In this document: piece by piece, positions 27,560-37,999 of the stretch
Layout of the letters: every line of letters begins with the position of its first letter
Numbering within the stretch: the stretch's first letter is position 1
Source of the DNA: Alectoria sarmentosa
Taxonomy: Eukaryota; Ascomycota; Lecanoromycetes; Lecanorales; Parmeliaceae
Reading direction: 5' to 3'
Length of the DNA stretch: 64,000 bases
Assembly: GCA_009733775.1 (NCBI GenBank)
Contig: WOGZ01000080.1
Location: 1 to 64,000, forward strand
Notes under the pieces: model-generated
Seen by the model: only the letters and a program-made list of their open reading frames with translations
What the model was told of the DNA's origin: nothing
The model's database searches: none
Program-made: the position numbers and the translations under genes

Positions 27560-27774
27560 TATTTGTTCGCTTAAAATGTTCTAAAATAATCTCGAAATAA
27601 ATCGTTAAATAAAAACCGAAAACGACAAAAGAATATTTGAGGTATTAAACCCCTAAAGACATCACGATAAGGCATCACACATAATCTTAAATATTATAAA
27701 CAAGACGCTGTTTACAGCATCTTAGAAAAACACGTTACCGCCGCCGAAGCAGCTTCTTTGTGCCCCCTTGAGAA
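27560..27774 (-). other. 5' leader of LINE copy 1, little mutated
   Basis: This is the 5' end of the LINE on the minus strand. It keeps GC-rich sequence (accgccgccgaagcagcttc, tgcccccttgagaa), in contrast to the coding part. It contains an inverted pair gacgctgt...acagcatc (near 27705-27722) that could form a hairpin. Copy 2 does not reach this far inside the window. It may hold the internal promoter, by analogy with LINEs in general. Confidence 0.5.
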
Positions 27775-27850
27775 AGGCAGATATCTCGTCAGACCACGTA
27801 CCTTATCAAGTCATTTATTTGACATTGTCGATGCTTGCCGTAACAAATAC

Positions 27851-28330
27851 GTTATCACTCGATTCATTTAAATCATAATTAATTTCTTTTTTAAACGTTA
27901 AAAGTTTATTTTTACGTTCATCGTTTAACGCTCTTTTCATTTTGTTATTTCAATTTCAAAATATGTCATCACGGTTGAATTTTAAAAAAGCGTTATATAT
28001 AATTTCAACAACAAAATCATTTAAAAGCTTATTAAGTATTGCATTTATTATAAAAAACATTATTAAATTATAATGAAATGCGATCAATTTTCTAACAAAA
28101 ATTATTAAAATAATTTTAATAATAATTTCGGCGATAATGATAAAAGAAATAACGGCAATAATAATAATAATAATGATAATAATAAATTTAAAAAGAAAAA
28201 AAATAACGATCGAAAGGATAATAAATTTAATAACAAAAAACGTCGCCGCAAAAATCGTAATTTTATCGAATCTTTTGATAATCAAAGAAAACTTATAATT
28301 ATTTTCACGATCGAAACAAATAATTTATTA
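27851..28330 (+). pseudogene. H1 gag, C-terminal part
   Basis: This aligns with H2 54905-55390. In both copies the frame runs through an Asn/Asp-rich tract into an Arg-rich KKRRRKN-like stretch, typical of the nucleic-acid-binding end of a retrotransposon Gag. A CCHC knuckle is not intact. Confidence 0.6.
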
Positions 28331-28499
28331 TTTTCACGATGAATAATAAATTGTGTTTATTTTCAATATTTCACAAATAATAAATTTTTTTTTATGTAAT
28401 ATCGCGTTTTCGATTTCAAATTAAATGATATTTATTTTATTAAAGATATTAAAAGCGCTCGCATTTTCATTAATACTTATCGATAAAATACGCATTAAC

Positions 28500-29700
28500 A
28501 TCGTTATTAATGATTAAAGAAAAGAGCTTATTTTCACGAATGTTTTTTACGTTTTAAATTTATTTTTGAATTTAATTTCTTAAAAATAATTAATGCGCAA
28601 TAACATTTAAATGAAATTTATATAAAACGTTATCGAATTTGATAATTATAATATTATTGCTTAATTGTAAAATAACAATCTTTATTATTTACGTTTATAA
28701 AAGTTTAATTAAATTTTAATTGCTTTTAAACAATCGCTAATGTTTATATTTATATTTAAACAACATAATATTAAATTTGTTATATTTTATATCATTTCGA
28801 GATATAAAACATATTTTAATTTTGTGAGTAACATTATTTCTCGATTAATTTATTTCGATTTTTTTTTCCAATTTAGATCTCAATGTTGCATCGCGCAAAA
28901 TCAACGATTAAATTCTCGATTTATGATATATTTATATAAATCATTTAAAATATTAAAACGTTTATAAATTAATTAAATTATTTAAAAATATCGATTTAAT
29001 CAAAATTGTCATTAATAAAAAGTTTTATATTTTATGCGTAATTAAAAAAACGTAAAAAACGCCGCACAAATCTCATATTCTTTTTAAAAAAAGATTTTTG
29101 AATTTAATTCATAACGATGTTTATGATTTTGTTATTTTTCAAAATTATTTTAATAACAAATGTTTTATTATTTTTATTAATAATTGAAATAAACGCTTTA
29201 AGATTGAAATTATTAAATATAAAAACGAAATCTTTTTTATCTTTAAGCGTTACCAAATTAAAAATCAATACGAAAATGTTACTATTAAACGTTTTCGAAT
29301 TAACTATAACGACGAATGTAAAGAATTTGATTTGAATATTCATTATATCGATTATAATATCATATGAAAACTTATTTATTTTGAGAATTTCGAACAAAAT
29401 GAAGTTGTTAAACGATTTAATTAATCGCTTTTTAACATTATCAACATTATTATTAAAAACATTAATCTTAATTGAAAATATTGATTAAAATTCGTATTAA
29501 TCATTAATTATTTTTATAATCGAAATTTTATGCGTTCGCGTAAATTCATTTCTTCATCAAATTCACACGAATTATAAATTTCGTTTAAATTATATACGAC
29601 GTATTAAAATTTCAAGATATATCACATTGCGTAAGCTCATTATTAATTGAAAAAAAAAAAATTAAAAGCGTGTTATCAAGAAAGTTTTTATCGGTTACGA
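28500..29700 (+). pseudogene. H1 protease/integrase N-terminal region
   Basis: This aligns with H2 55560-56750. The block NVFYVLNLFLNLIS (about 28536-28580) corresponds to the NVLYVP.L..NLLS segment after copia protease. The GAG-pre-integrase helix LWHARLGH is recognisable only through comparison with H2. Many stops are present. Confidence 0.65.
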
Positions 29701-30599
29701 AAACGATCATTTTTATTATATGCTATTATTAAATAATAACATTATTCAATCTTTTAAAATCGTTTGAGATTTAAAAAAAAGTTCCTTCATTTAATTCATA
29801 GTTATTAATTAATTTAATTGTGAAAAAAAATTCGACGTTTATAACGTTTTTCGTTATTAAAGATTAATTATTCATAAATGAGATAAACGTTAATAAACTT
29901 ATTTAATCGTTTAAATTTAAACTCTTTATGATTATAAAACTCATAAATCCCTTTAATTTAACGCATCAATTTTCAATTCGTCGTCGTTATCAACTTTCAT
30001 TTTTTAAAACGATGCGTCGTTTTATTTAATCATCTTTATTTTATATCGCGCGATTTTTCGTTAAATTTCATTTAATTTTATGTAATGATTATTTAAGTTA
30101 TTAACGCAATGAAGTTATATAAGTCAAAAATTTATAAAAAAGTTGTTGTTAATAATTTTTATCGAAAATAATAAAAAGGTGATATAATCGAAGAAAATGA
30201 TTTTTTATTGAAAAATGAAATTTGAAAAATTATTAATTTATTTAAAAAACGTATTATTTTTGATAATAAATGAGTTTATATTATCAAGCGCGAAATTCGT
30301 AACAAAGTTATTCACTTTAAGACTCATTAAATAATTTATGATTTTAAATAATGAAAAAACTTAAATTTTAATAAGCCTTTCGTCTTAATAATTAAATTCA
30401 TGTTTTATAAAACAATTTTCGTTTTAATCGTCGTCGAGAATTAAGATTTAAAATAAATGAACGTTAAAATCGCTTTTCTTTATAATGACGTTGAAAAAAA
30501 GATTTATATAAAATAATTTATTAAATATATCTTAAAGAAATATTTTAATAAGATTTTTCATCATTTAAAACAATTTTTTCGAATTTGATATAACACCTT

Positions 30600-31150
30600 T
30601 ATTGAATATATAAAAAAAATCGATTTCGTTTTCATTAATGTCGATTTCAGCGTTTTTATTAACTTAAACATTAATGTTATTATTATTTATTATATGAATA
30701 ATGTTTTAATTATTAATTCATCTCGATTTGAAATTCAACGAATAAAAAATACGTTTAATGTTAAATTCAAAATAAGCGATTTTGATTCTTATAATTATTA
30801 TTTAAAAATGATAATAATTCGCAATCGTATTAATCGAATCTTATCTTATAATTAAAATAATTCGTTCACATCGAACGCTTTTTTCGTATTTATGAAATAT
30901 AAAAAATTAAAATAAAATTAATTTCAATGAAAATTAGTTTGCGATTAATATTTATCGAGAAAAAAAAATATAATTTTCAAAAAACTTTTTTAAATTTAAT
31001 AATCGATTATGAGATTTTTTATATACGTTATGCTCGATATTAAATTTAATATTATTTTCATTGTTTTAATAATCTTCTAATATGTTTTTAATTTTATTAA
31101 AACTTATTATGTTGTTATTAAGCGTATCTTTCGTTATTTAGAAAAGATTA
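30600..31150 (+). pseudogene. H1 copia reverse transcriptase
   Basis: The catalytic block reads YMNNVLII at 30691-30714, where YVDDLLI is usual, so both Asp codons of YxDD are now Asn. It is followed by a degraded form of the KFKISDLG..YYLG...RDR..RIL.L.Q block seen in H2 and H3, including YNYYLKMIIIRNRINRIL. The gene is dead. Confidence 0.82.
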
Positions 31151-31659
31151 TCAATTAACATCTCATTTATAAAAATAGGTATCAAAAACTCATCGATTAC
31201 ATTAATTTCGATTAAATTAATAATTACGATATTTATAAATCAATTTTCGATTACGTCTTTAATTTTAAAAATAAAATTATTAATTAATCATTTAAACGAT
31301 AATTTACGATCGCATTATTTATTTACGAAATCGAATATATCGATTGAACGTAAATTATTAAAAAAATTATTTGATTAAGAAATCTTTTAAATTAAATTCG
31401 CTTCAATGAAACATTTTAAATAATTATTATTTATAATAATAATCAAAACGCAATTGCGCTCGTTAAAAACTTTCAACATTATAATTATATTAAATATATT
31501 AACATTTAACATCATTGAATACGCGATCAAATCGTTAATAATAATGTTAATTTACAATACGTTTTCATCAATAAACAAATTATTAATGATCTTATTTAAA
31601 CTTTTTATAAAAACAAATTCAAATTATTTCATAAACTCATTAATTTAAAATCACGATGA

Positions 31660-32634
31660 TAAAATAAATGAATTTTTTTTTTCGTTTTTGTGAAAGCTTT
31701 TTTCTTTAATTAATTTTCATATTACAAATAATCGATCGAATTTACTCGCAGAATCTCAAATATTAATCTTAATATGCTTTACGAAAAGACTTCAATTTAT
31801 TAAAACTTAATTTAAAGTTATTTTGTTATTATTATATTTATTGTAATAAACTTTGCAAGCTTCTTTTTCAAAGACTTATATTTATATTCGATTTAAATTT
31901 AAAAATTATGTCATCATTTAAAAGGTCGTTATTGTTAAATTTATTCAATTATTCACGAGAATTCTTTAACATTATGATTTTTAAATGCTTTCAATTACCT
32001 TTAAACGTTATCACAATTATCACATATATGCTTCTAAATCATTAATGCCATTATCATCATCATTATTATCGTTATAAATATATCGATAATAATTTATATA
32101 CACGCTATCAACTATTATTATTGAATATTAATTTTCTAAAATAACTTTTATAAATCTTACAGTCGATCGCATATATGCATATACAATTCGAAATATTTTG
32201 TTTAATCGAAAAATTTACCCTCACATATATTCATCGATCGTATATTATTCGATTTTTGATGTGCATTAAATAACCTGCAAATAAATTTATCAAAAAATGG
32301 TTTTTCATCAAAAAGTGAAATTTTTTATATAAGACATTATAACGAATATGTTCAAAAGAACATAGTGGTTTTCAAAAAAAAAAAAAAAAAAAAATCGATT
32401 TCGAAACTTTTTCATTGTTTTTATTCAATTTTGAACATCGCGAGTTTTGAATTTCGTGTTTGATATTTGGGTTATTATAAAGCGTTTTCGATTATTTTTT
32501 CGAATTTTTTCGACTTTTTCGACTTTCACTCTTTTTATTCGACGTTTAAATTATATAACATTTCGAATAAAAGAAATAAAAAGGGTGACTCAAACACTTT
32601 GATTTTTTTAAATTATAATGCGATTATGTGAGAG
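31660..32634 (+). other. H1 3' noncoding region with conserved hairpins and poly(A) run
   Basis: About 1 kb between the pol remnant and the right LTR aligns with H2 58760-59727 and, inverted, partly with H3 36000-36720. It holds the palindrome gcatatatgc (32169-32178), the hairpin tatgttc-aaaa-gaacata (32347-32364), a run of about 20 A at 32377-32396, and short tandem tttttcgac repeats at 32488-32525. No frame is open. Confidence 0.7.
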
Positions 32635-32751
32635 TGTTAAAATGTGTTCATTATTGAAAACATGAAAGATTTATCGAAACTTAATACATTTTTTATCTAA
32701 ATGCTCTATTGCAGCTATTTAATCAATTAAGTATTTTATCTTCTTTCAACA
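32635..32751 (+). repeat. Right LTR of H1
   Basis: TGTTAAAATGTG...TTTCAACA, 117 bp, aligns with the LTRs of H2. The next five bases, gatct, are the expected target duplication, but the left partner has been lost with the 5' end of H1. Confidence 0.85.
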
Positions 32752-33103
32752 GATCTAAAGAAATCAGAATTATCGAACGTGTATAAAATAATGAAGATTT
32801 TGAGTTCACGATGATTGAAAAAAGAATGCTCGAACAATTCACGTAAGAAAATGCGATAATCGATCCGATTATCGATAATTGAATGTTTAACATCGAGATT
32901 AAGGTTTCAATGTCGTGAATTTCTGTTATATTATGCGTATTTTGTTTTTTTGCAAATGTTAAATAAAAATATAATAATTATCTTGTTTTTATATTATTAA
33001 TTTATTATTCTCGATATTCAAATAATAATAAAATAATTTATAAATCTAATTTCTTATAAACTTCACTAATGATATTATTTTATCGCGATTATATATGTAT
33101 CTT
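32752..33103. other. Unassigned AT-rich spacer between H1 and LINE copy 2
   Basis: Roughly 350 bp with no copy elsewhere in the window and no coding potential that I can see. It is the original target of LINE copy 2 on one side and of H1 on the other. The last bases before the LINE contain gtatct (33097-33102), as does the target of LINE copy 1 (21291-21296). Confidence 0.5.
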
Positions 33104-33177
33104 ATTGATTTGTAAGTTGTTTATTTTATTAAAATTATATAAGTTCTTTTGAACGAAGATATTTCATTAGCGAAATT

Positions 33178-33197
33178 TATAAAGAATCGAATTTATA
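33178..33197 (-). other. Hairpin in the 3' UTR of LINE copy 2
   Basis: The stem tataaa/tttata around loop gaatcgaa is the counterpart of 21375-21394. Both arms differ from copy 1 at the pairing base, which keeps the helix intact. Confidence 0.45.
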
Positions 33198-33207
33198 AGT
33201 CGCTTCG

Positions 33208-33462
33208 TGTTGGAAATACGGTTGATTGATTATAAGATGCTTGTTAAGTTTATAATAAACGATACGATCATGATTAACGACACAACGATGTCGGCAATAT
33301 GATATATCAAAAACGTTATATTTTGGGTGATTATAAGTTGATTGATTCTTTTATCAAAATTGATTATTTATCAACTTGTTAAGTCATAATTTTAATAATA
33401 TATTATTTGTTAAGCAGATATAATAAGCTTAATAACATAATAACATAATGATTTTCTTAACA
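33208..33462 (-). repeat. 3' LTR of element B
   Basis: TGTTGGAAATACGG...TTCTTAACA, 255 bp, the same length as its partner at 43447-43701. Differences are nearly all C/T or G/A; only one of those I saw hits a CpG. Confidence 0.92.
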
Positions 33463-33639
33463 ATTAACGAATAACAAACAATATATCATGCCCTCATAAT
33501 GCTTTTCGACGAAAAACGATAATTATTTATTGCTTTTATAATGCTTGCGTGTTTCGATAATTATTTGTTATTTTTATAATGTTTGCGTGCTTAATCATAT
33601 TCGAGATTTTTTGTTTAATAATTCTTAAATAACCTTATT

Positions 33640-35747
33640 CGATTTTTTATTTGATAATTTTCAAATAATCTCGTCAAAGATCATTAATTTATCAACGTCC
33701 GCGACTTTTTGAGATTTGAGATTAAAAATGTTTTTCATATTGTTATTTATATTGATATTCGCTGTTTTTTTATTTTCGTTATTTTTTAACGACGTAAATA
33801 TAAGCGAATAACTACGCAATGAATTTAACAATTTGATAATCTTAAATTGTTCAACGATCTTTATTTAATTATTATTAATAATATACTTCATTTTAAATTT
33901 GCGTTTATAATTTATAAATGTAAATGTAAACGAATAACGACGTAATGAGCGATCACGTTTTGATTTTTTAATAATAATATCGAGCGTCGAGAGAGATTCC
34001 TTCATTGAATATTTATATTTTTAATCAAATTCAATTTGATTAATCTGATCTATTCGATCAAAGATTAAAAACTTTAATTTAAAAAGAGACTTTAATTCAA
34101 AACAATAATTGCGTGAAAATTCGATAACAAAATAATCGATGACATGATGAATTAAATCGATAAATAATTTTAAATCGATTGAATTAGCATTATCGTTATA
34201 TCTCGTTATGATCTTCGCGTCGTCTTTTTTTAAGATCTTACATCGTTTAAAAATGATTTTTACATCGAATTCGACGATCGATTCGATGACGACATTTATT
34301 TCAACACGAAGATTCGTTTTAACGATCTTTTTTTTGAGCGAATATATAAATTGTTTACGTAAATTGTTTTCGATCTTATTTTTCCTTTTTCGAGAACTGA
34401 GCTTATATGCCTTTTAATCGTCGTTATCGTTTTCGTTATTAACGATATCGTTAATACGTTTTTCAATTATCGAGCGATGTGATGTGACGTTGAATTCGTA
34501 ACGTCGCTCGATTATCGCGTTATCCTTTTTCATTTTTGACGTTAATTGACGAAATCGTTCAACACGCTTTGATGACACGTAATTAGCCTTATCATATCGA
34601 TTTGAATTTAAATTAATTTGCTTATCAACGTCGATTATACGTTTATACTTCGTCGACGTATATAAAACATTATCATATCGATCAAAATTCGCTATAAACG
34701 CGTATGATTTTTTGATTTCAATTATGTTAATTACGAGTGCTTTACCAAATTTATAATAAGCGTGAAATTTCTAAAACTCGACTTTGATTTGTTCATTATC
34801 GAACACTTCTTTTTTATAAACTTTAATTCGATTCTTTTTGATAAAATCGATTTTTTGATATTTGATATAAATAACCTTCGTTTAATTGTTCTCGATATTT
34901 AAATTTACGAAAAATTATGATGCAATATATCGATATACGTAATAAAAATCAAATTTAAACTCTTTTAATAAATCGAAAAACTTCTTTTTAACGAGAACTC
35001 GATGATTTGATTTTTAACGATATTATTATTATTTGCGTTTTAAATCGCAACATTATTAATTGTTTTTATATATGCTCGCAGAACGTTTTTGAAAATTTTG
35101 AATTTATCTTTTTAAGTCTGCAATTATGTTTCTTTTAATAATTTATTTAAATTAACATTTTGATTTAAGATTGCGTAAATATATTTATCAATAATAATTA
35201 ATTTTTATATTATTATATCGTTAAATTCGATATATTTGATTATCGAATAAATAGCAACATTAATTATTGTTTTCATTTTTCTCATCTTTTTCGTTAAAGA
35301 CGTTAATTTATCTTTAATCTTAATTTAAATGTTTATTAACGATATTTTAAATAATTGTTTTCTCGAAATCGCAAATTTTAATGATATAATTTTTAACGAA
35401 AATGATTTGAATTGATCTCGCAAATCTTTTAATTTTTATATAATATTCGACATGTTTTTTATCGCAATTATTAACACGATCTCATCGATAAAGCGAAATT
35501 TCGTCTTAATTAATAATAAAATAAAAATCGATTCGATAAAAATAATTAAAATCGAAGATTTATTGAGAAGCGTCGAAATCGATGATAACGATAAACGATT
35601 TAAAGATTCGTTTATTTGATTAACGATTAAATCGAAACGTTTAATAAAAGTTTACTTTGTCAACGTAAACTATAAAAACGACGATATGTATAAATCGTTA
35701 TTCGTTATGCATGAGTAATAGAATAATTTCTTTTCGTGAATGAAATA
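33640..35747 (-). pseudogene. Element B long ORF, unknown product
   Basis: On the minus strand one frame can be followed without a frameshift from the 5' leader (about 43395-43258) across the H3 insertion point and on from 35747 to about 33640, some 750 codons. I count about 15 in-frame stops, mostly TAA, all explained by single C-to-T or G-to-A changes in Gln, Arg or Trp codons. The leader part contains VDDSSSADQPSLFITSINS. The middle part is helical and Lys/Gln-rich (KLKDLRDQFKS, LNQNVNLNKLLKE), then FDLLKEFKFDFYYVYRYIAS, and later a basic stretch KLSSRKRKNKIENN. There is no YxDD, no HHCC finger and no CCHC knuckle. It could be a Gag-only protein. No family is recognised. Confidence 0.7.
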
Positions 35748-35751
35748 GAAT

Positions 35752-35912
35752 TGCTTTTTTTTAAACTTATAAAATTTGTCAAAATATGGAATAGGACACT
35801 TAGTTATATTGCTTTAAGAGTACTATGAAAAAAAGAGCGATTTATGTATGAACGCATTAATAATGCACGTAACGTCAAAAGGCTTAACGTCACGTGATTC
35901 GAAATTTCAACA
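35752..35912 (-). repeat. 3' LTR of H3
   Basis: The repeat extends from TGCTTTTTTTT to CGAAATTTCAACA. It shares ttgctttaagagtac, agcgattta and the cacgt(g/a)acgtcaaaaggctt block with the partner at 43097-43253. On the minus strand the bases just before it read gcgagcgaaggagag, a plausible polypurine tract. Confidence 0.85.
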
Positions 35913-36720
35913 CTCTCCTTCGCTCGCATCTTTCTAAATCCGAATTTCGAATTATAAAAGTGAAAATTAATGTCGAATAATAAAATTGAATCGTAACGTC
36001 GGGTTGTAAACGTGAAAACATCTTATATTTTTTTTATCATTCTCTATATTCCTTATATTTCTTAAAATTCAAATATGATATTCGAAACTCGCGATGTTTA
36101 AAATCGAATAAAAACAATGAAAATCCGAAAAAAAAATCGAATATAAAGAAAAATCGAAAAATCTGAAAACGATTATGTTCTTTTGAACATATTCGTCACG
36201 ATATCACATAAAAAAAAATCCACTTTTTGACGAAAACCCGTTTTTTGACAAATTTATTTTCAATTTATTTAATGCATATCAAAAATCGAGCGATACATAA
36301 TCGATAAATATATGTGAGAATAAATTTTCCGATTGAACGAAAAGTTTCGAATTATATATGCATATATGCGATCGATCGTAAGATTTATGAAAATCGTTTC
36401 AAGATATTAATGTTTAACAATAATGATTGATAAAATGTATATAAATTATAATCGATATATTATGATGATGATGATAGCGTTTAAAAACATAAATATAATA
36501 ATTGTAATAACGTTTAAAAGCATTTGAAAGCATCTAAACGTTATGTTATTAAAAAATTCTCGTAAATGATTAAATAAATTTGACGATAACGATCTTTTAA
36601 ATAACAATATTATTTTCAAATTTGAATCGCACGTAAATATAAACCTTTTGAATAAATGTTCGTAAAATTTATGATTATAGATGCAATAGCGGCAAATCAA
36701 TTTCAAATTAAATCTTGATA
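35913..36720 (-). other. H3 3' noncoding region
   Basis: On the minus strand this aligns with H2 59100-59560. It has the hairpin tatgttc-tttt-gaacata (36175-36192) and the palindrome gcatatatgc (36360-36369). Next to the LTR the H3 sequence diverges from H1 and H2. The open stretch at 36446-36706 does not look like a protein gene. Confidence 0.65.
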
Positions 36721-37768
36721 GATAAAAATTTGTTCGTAAAAGACGTTAAGATTGATAATTGAGATTTTGCGAATAAATTCGATCAATTATTCGAAATGTG
36801 AAGATTAATGAAATCTTTTCTTTGACGATTGAATAATAATATTAAATTAATTTTACGAATGATAATTATCTTTTTAAAATTAAATAATAATTATTTCTTT
36901 AAAATTATAATAATAATTTTTTTAAAATTATAATAACGATTTTTTTAAAATTAACGCGAAAAACCATTTATAAACGATGTTTCAATTCGATCAATTAATA
37001 AAATCTTTCAAATTTATTTTTAAAGAGGATTTTAATAAAATCGTCGATTATTTATTAATCGATAAAAACATATTTTAAGACGACATTTTCGATGATGATT
37101 TGTTTTTATATATAATAATGTTAAATGTTAATATGTTTAATATGAGCATGAAATTGAGGGTTTTTAATTAACGTTATAACGTCTTAATTATCGTAATAAA
37201 TTATTATTATTTAAAAACATTTAACGTTTAAATTAAATTAATTGAGAAATTCGCGCAATTAAATCGTTTTTTTAATAATTTAAATTTAATTAATATATTC
37301 GATCTCACAAATTGAAAACGTTATTATAAATTATCGTTTAAAAAATCAATTAATTATCATATTATTTATATTAAAAACATATTCAAAAATAAAATATCGA
37401 ATATCTTAATCATTTATTTAATCAACGTCGATATAATTTATAAAAAATTTAAAATCGCTTTGAAACATAAATTGTTAGTTTTTTATATAATTAAAATATA
37501 AAAAAATGCGCTTAATTGCGCTTTAATGAGAAACATCAAAATTCGAATTATATCGAAAAATCATTGAAATTGCGAAAGCGATATTCGAACGCGTATTCAA
37601 TATCACATATATGAAAAAATCGATAATAAATTAATAAGCGTGATGAGATTCTTCAATAATCACGAAATCATTTTCGACGATATAAAATTTATCATTAATG
37701 ATGAAAATTAAAATGATCGCGAATTCAATCATATTATAATCGATAAAAAACTTTTTAATATAAATTAT

Positions 37769-37999
37769 TTATTTAAGACGTAAAATGCGATTAATATGAT
37801 TTTTTATAATCATTATATCGAGATAATAAATGCATAAATTCAAATCGATTATTTTGAATTTTTTATAAAGTTTATTTTTAATCGCTTGAATATTAATTTT
37901 ATCGAGATTTATAAACAAAATATCGTTTATATAAATAACGATAATGATAATGTTATTAATAAACATCGAAAAATCAATAACGATAAATTCGAAATTCAA
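37769..37999 (-). pseudogene. H3 copia reverse transcriptase fragment
   Basis: This 76-codon fragment contains VIYINDILFINLDK, then KNKLYKKFKIIDLNLCIYYL and NRILRL. These match the YVDD(I/L)L...L...F.M.DLG...YLG...R...R...L.Q run of Ty1/copia RT. The catalytic box (37922-37933) reads Y-I-N-D: the first Asp is now Asn. Upstream and downstream parts are broken. Confidence 0.85.

Larger units (their letters stand above)
21301..27774 (-). mobile_element. LINE copy 1: L1-like non-LTR retrotransposon
   Basis: This 6474-bp insertion lies in a G1 LTR, has no LTRs of its own, and is flanked by a 16-bp duplication (21285-21300, 27775-27790), as expected of target-primed insertion. A second copy starts at 33104. 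The coding strand is minus. The RT around 23940-24340 has the L1-type NYRP..LLN.DYK block. The right (5') end is relatively GC-rich; the left (3') end has no long poly(A). Compared with copy 2 it is uninterrupted and shows the full length, apart from RIP damage. Confidence 0.85.
13806..27845 (-). mobile_element. Element G1: Ty3/gypsy retrotransposon, with LINE copy 1 in its right LTR
   Basis: The left LTR is 13806-14011. The right LTR starts TGTAACGATAA at 21153, breaks at 21300, resumes at 27791 and ends CCGTAACA at 27845. A TSD, aatac, flanks the whole at 13801-13805 and 27846-27850. Without the LINE the element is about 7.5 kb. Coding is on the minus strand: gypsy RT at 17049-17445 and an integrase-end fragment at 15139-15339. 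A nearly undamaged solo LTR of this family is at 49593-49792. The element entered H1 and was later hit by the LINE. Confidence 0.9.
21153..27845 (-). repeat. Right LTR of G1, split by LINE copy 1
   Basis: The two pieces are 21153-21300 and 27791-27845, which total 203 bp after removing the LINE and one copy of its duplication. They match the left LTR (206 bp). Bases 21285-21300 and 27775-27790 repeat each other with one mismatch, aggcag(g/a)tatctcgtc, and are the target-site duplication of the LINE. Confidence 0.88.
12435..32751 (+). mobile_element. Element H1: Ty1/copia retrotransposon, 5'-truncated, interrupted by G1
   Basis: The pieces 12435-13805 and 27851-32751 together align with 53533-59843 of H2 from end to end. 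The order of domains is that of copia elements: gag, protease, integrase, then reverse transcriptase. The right LTR is 32635-32751. The left LTR and roughly 530 bp of leader present in H2 are missing. G1 sits in the gag region, flanked by aatac at 13801-13805 and 27846-27850; H2 shows the corresponding unoccupied site near 54895. The copy is more heavily mutated than H2. Confidence 0.85.

Noticed and set aside
32377..32396. Run of A as a LINE or processed-pseudogene tail
   Set aside because: H2 has an A run at the same place (59461-59474), so it is part of the H family 3' region.
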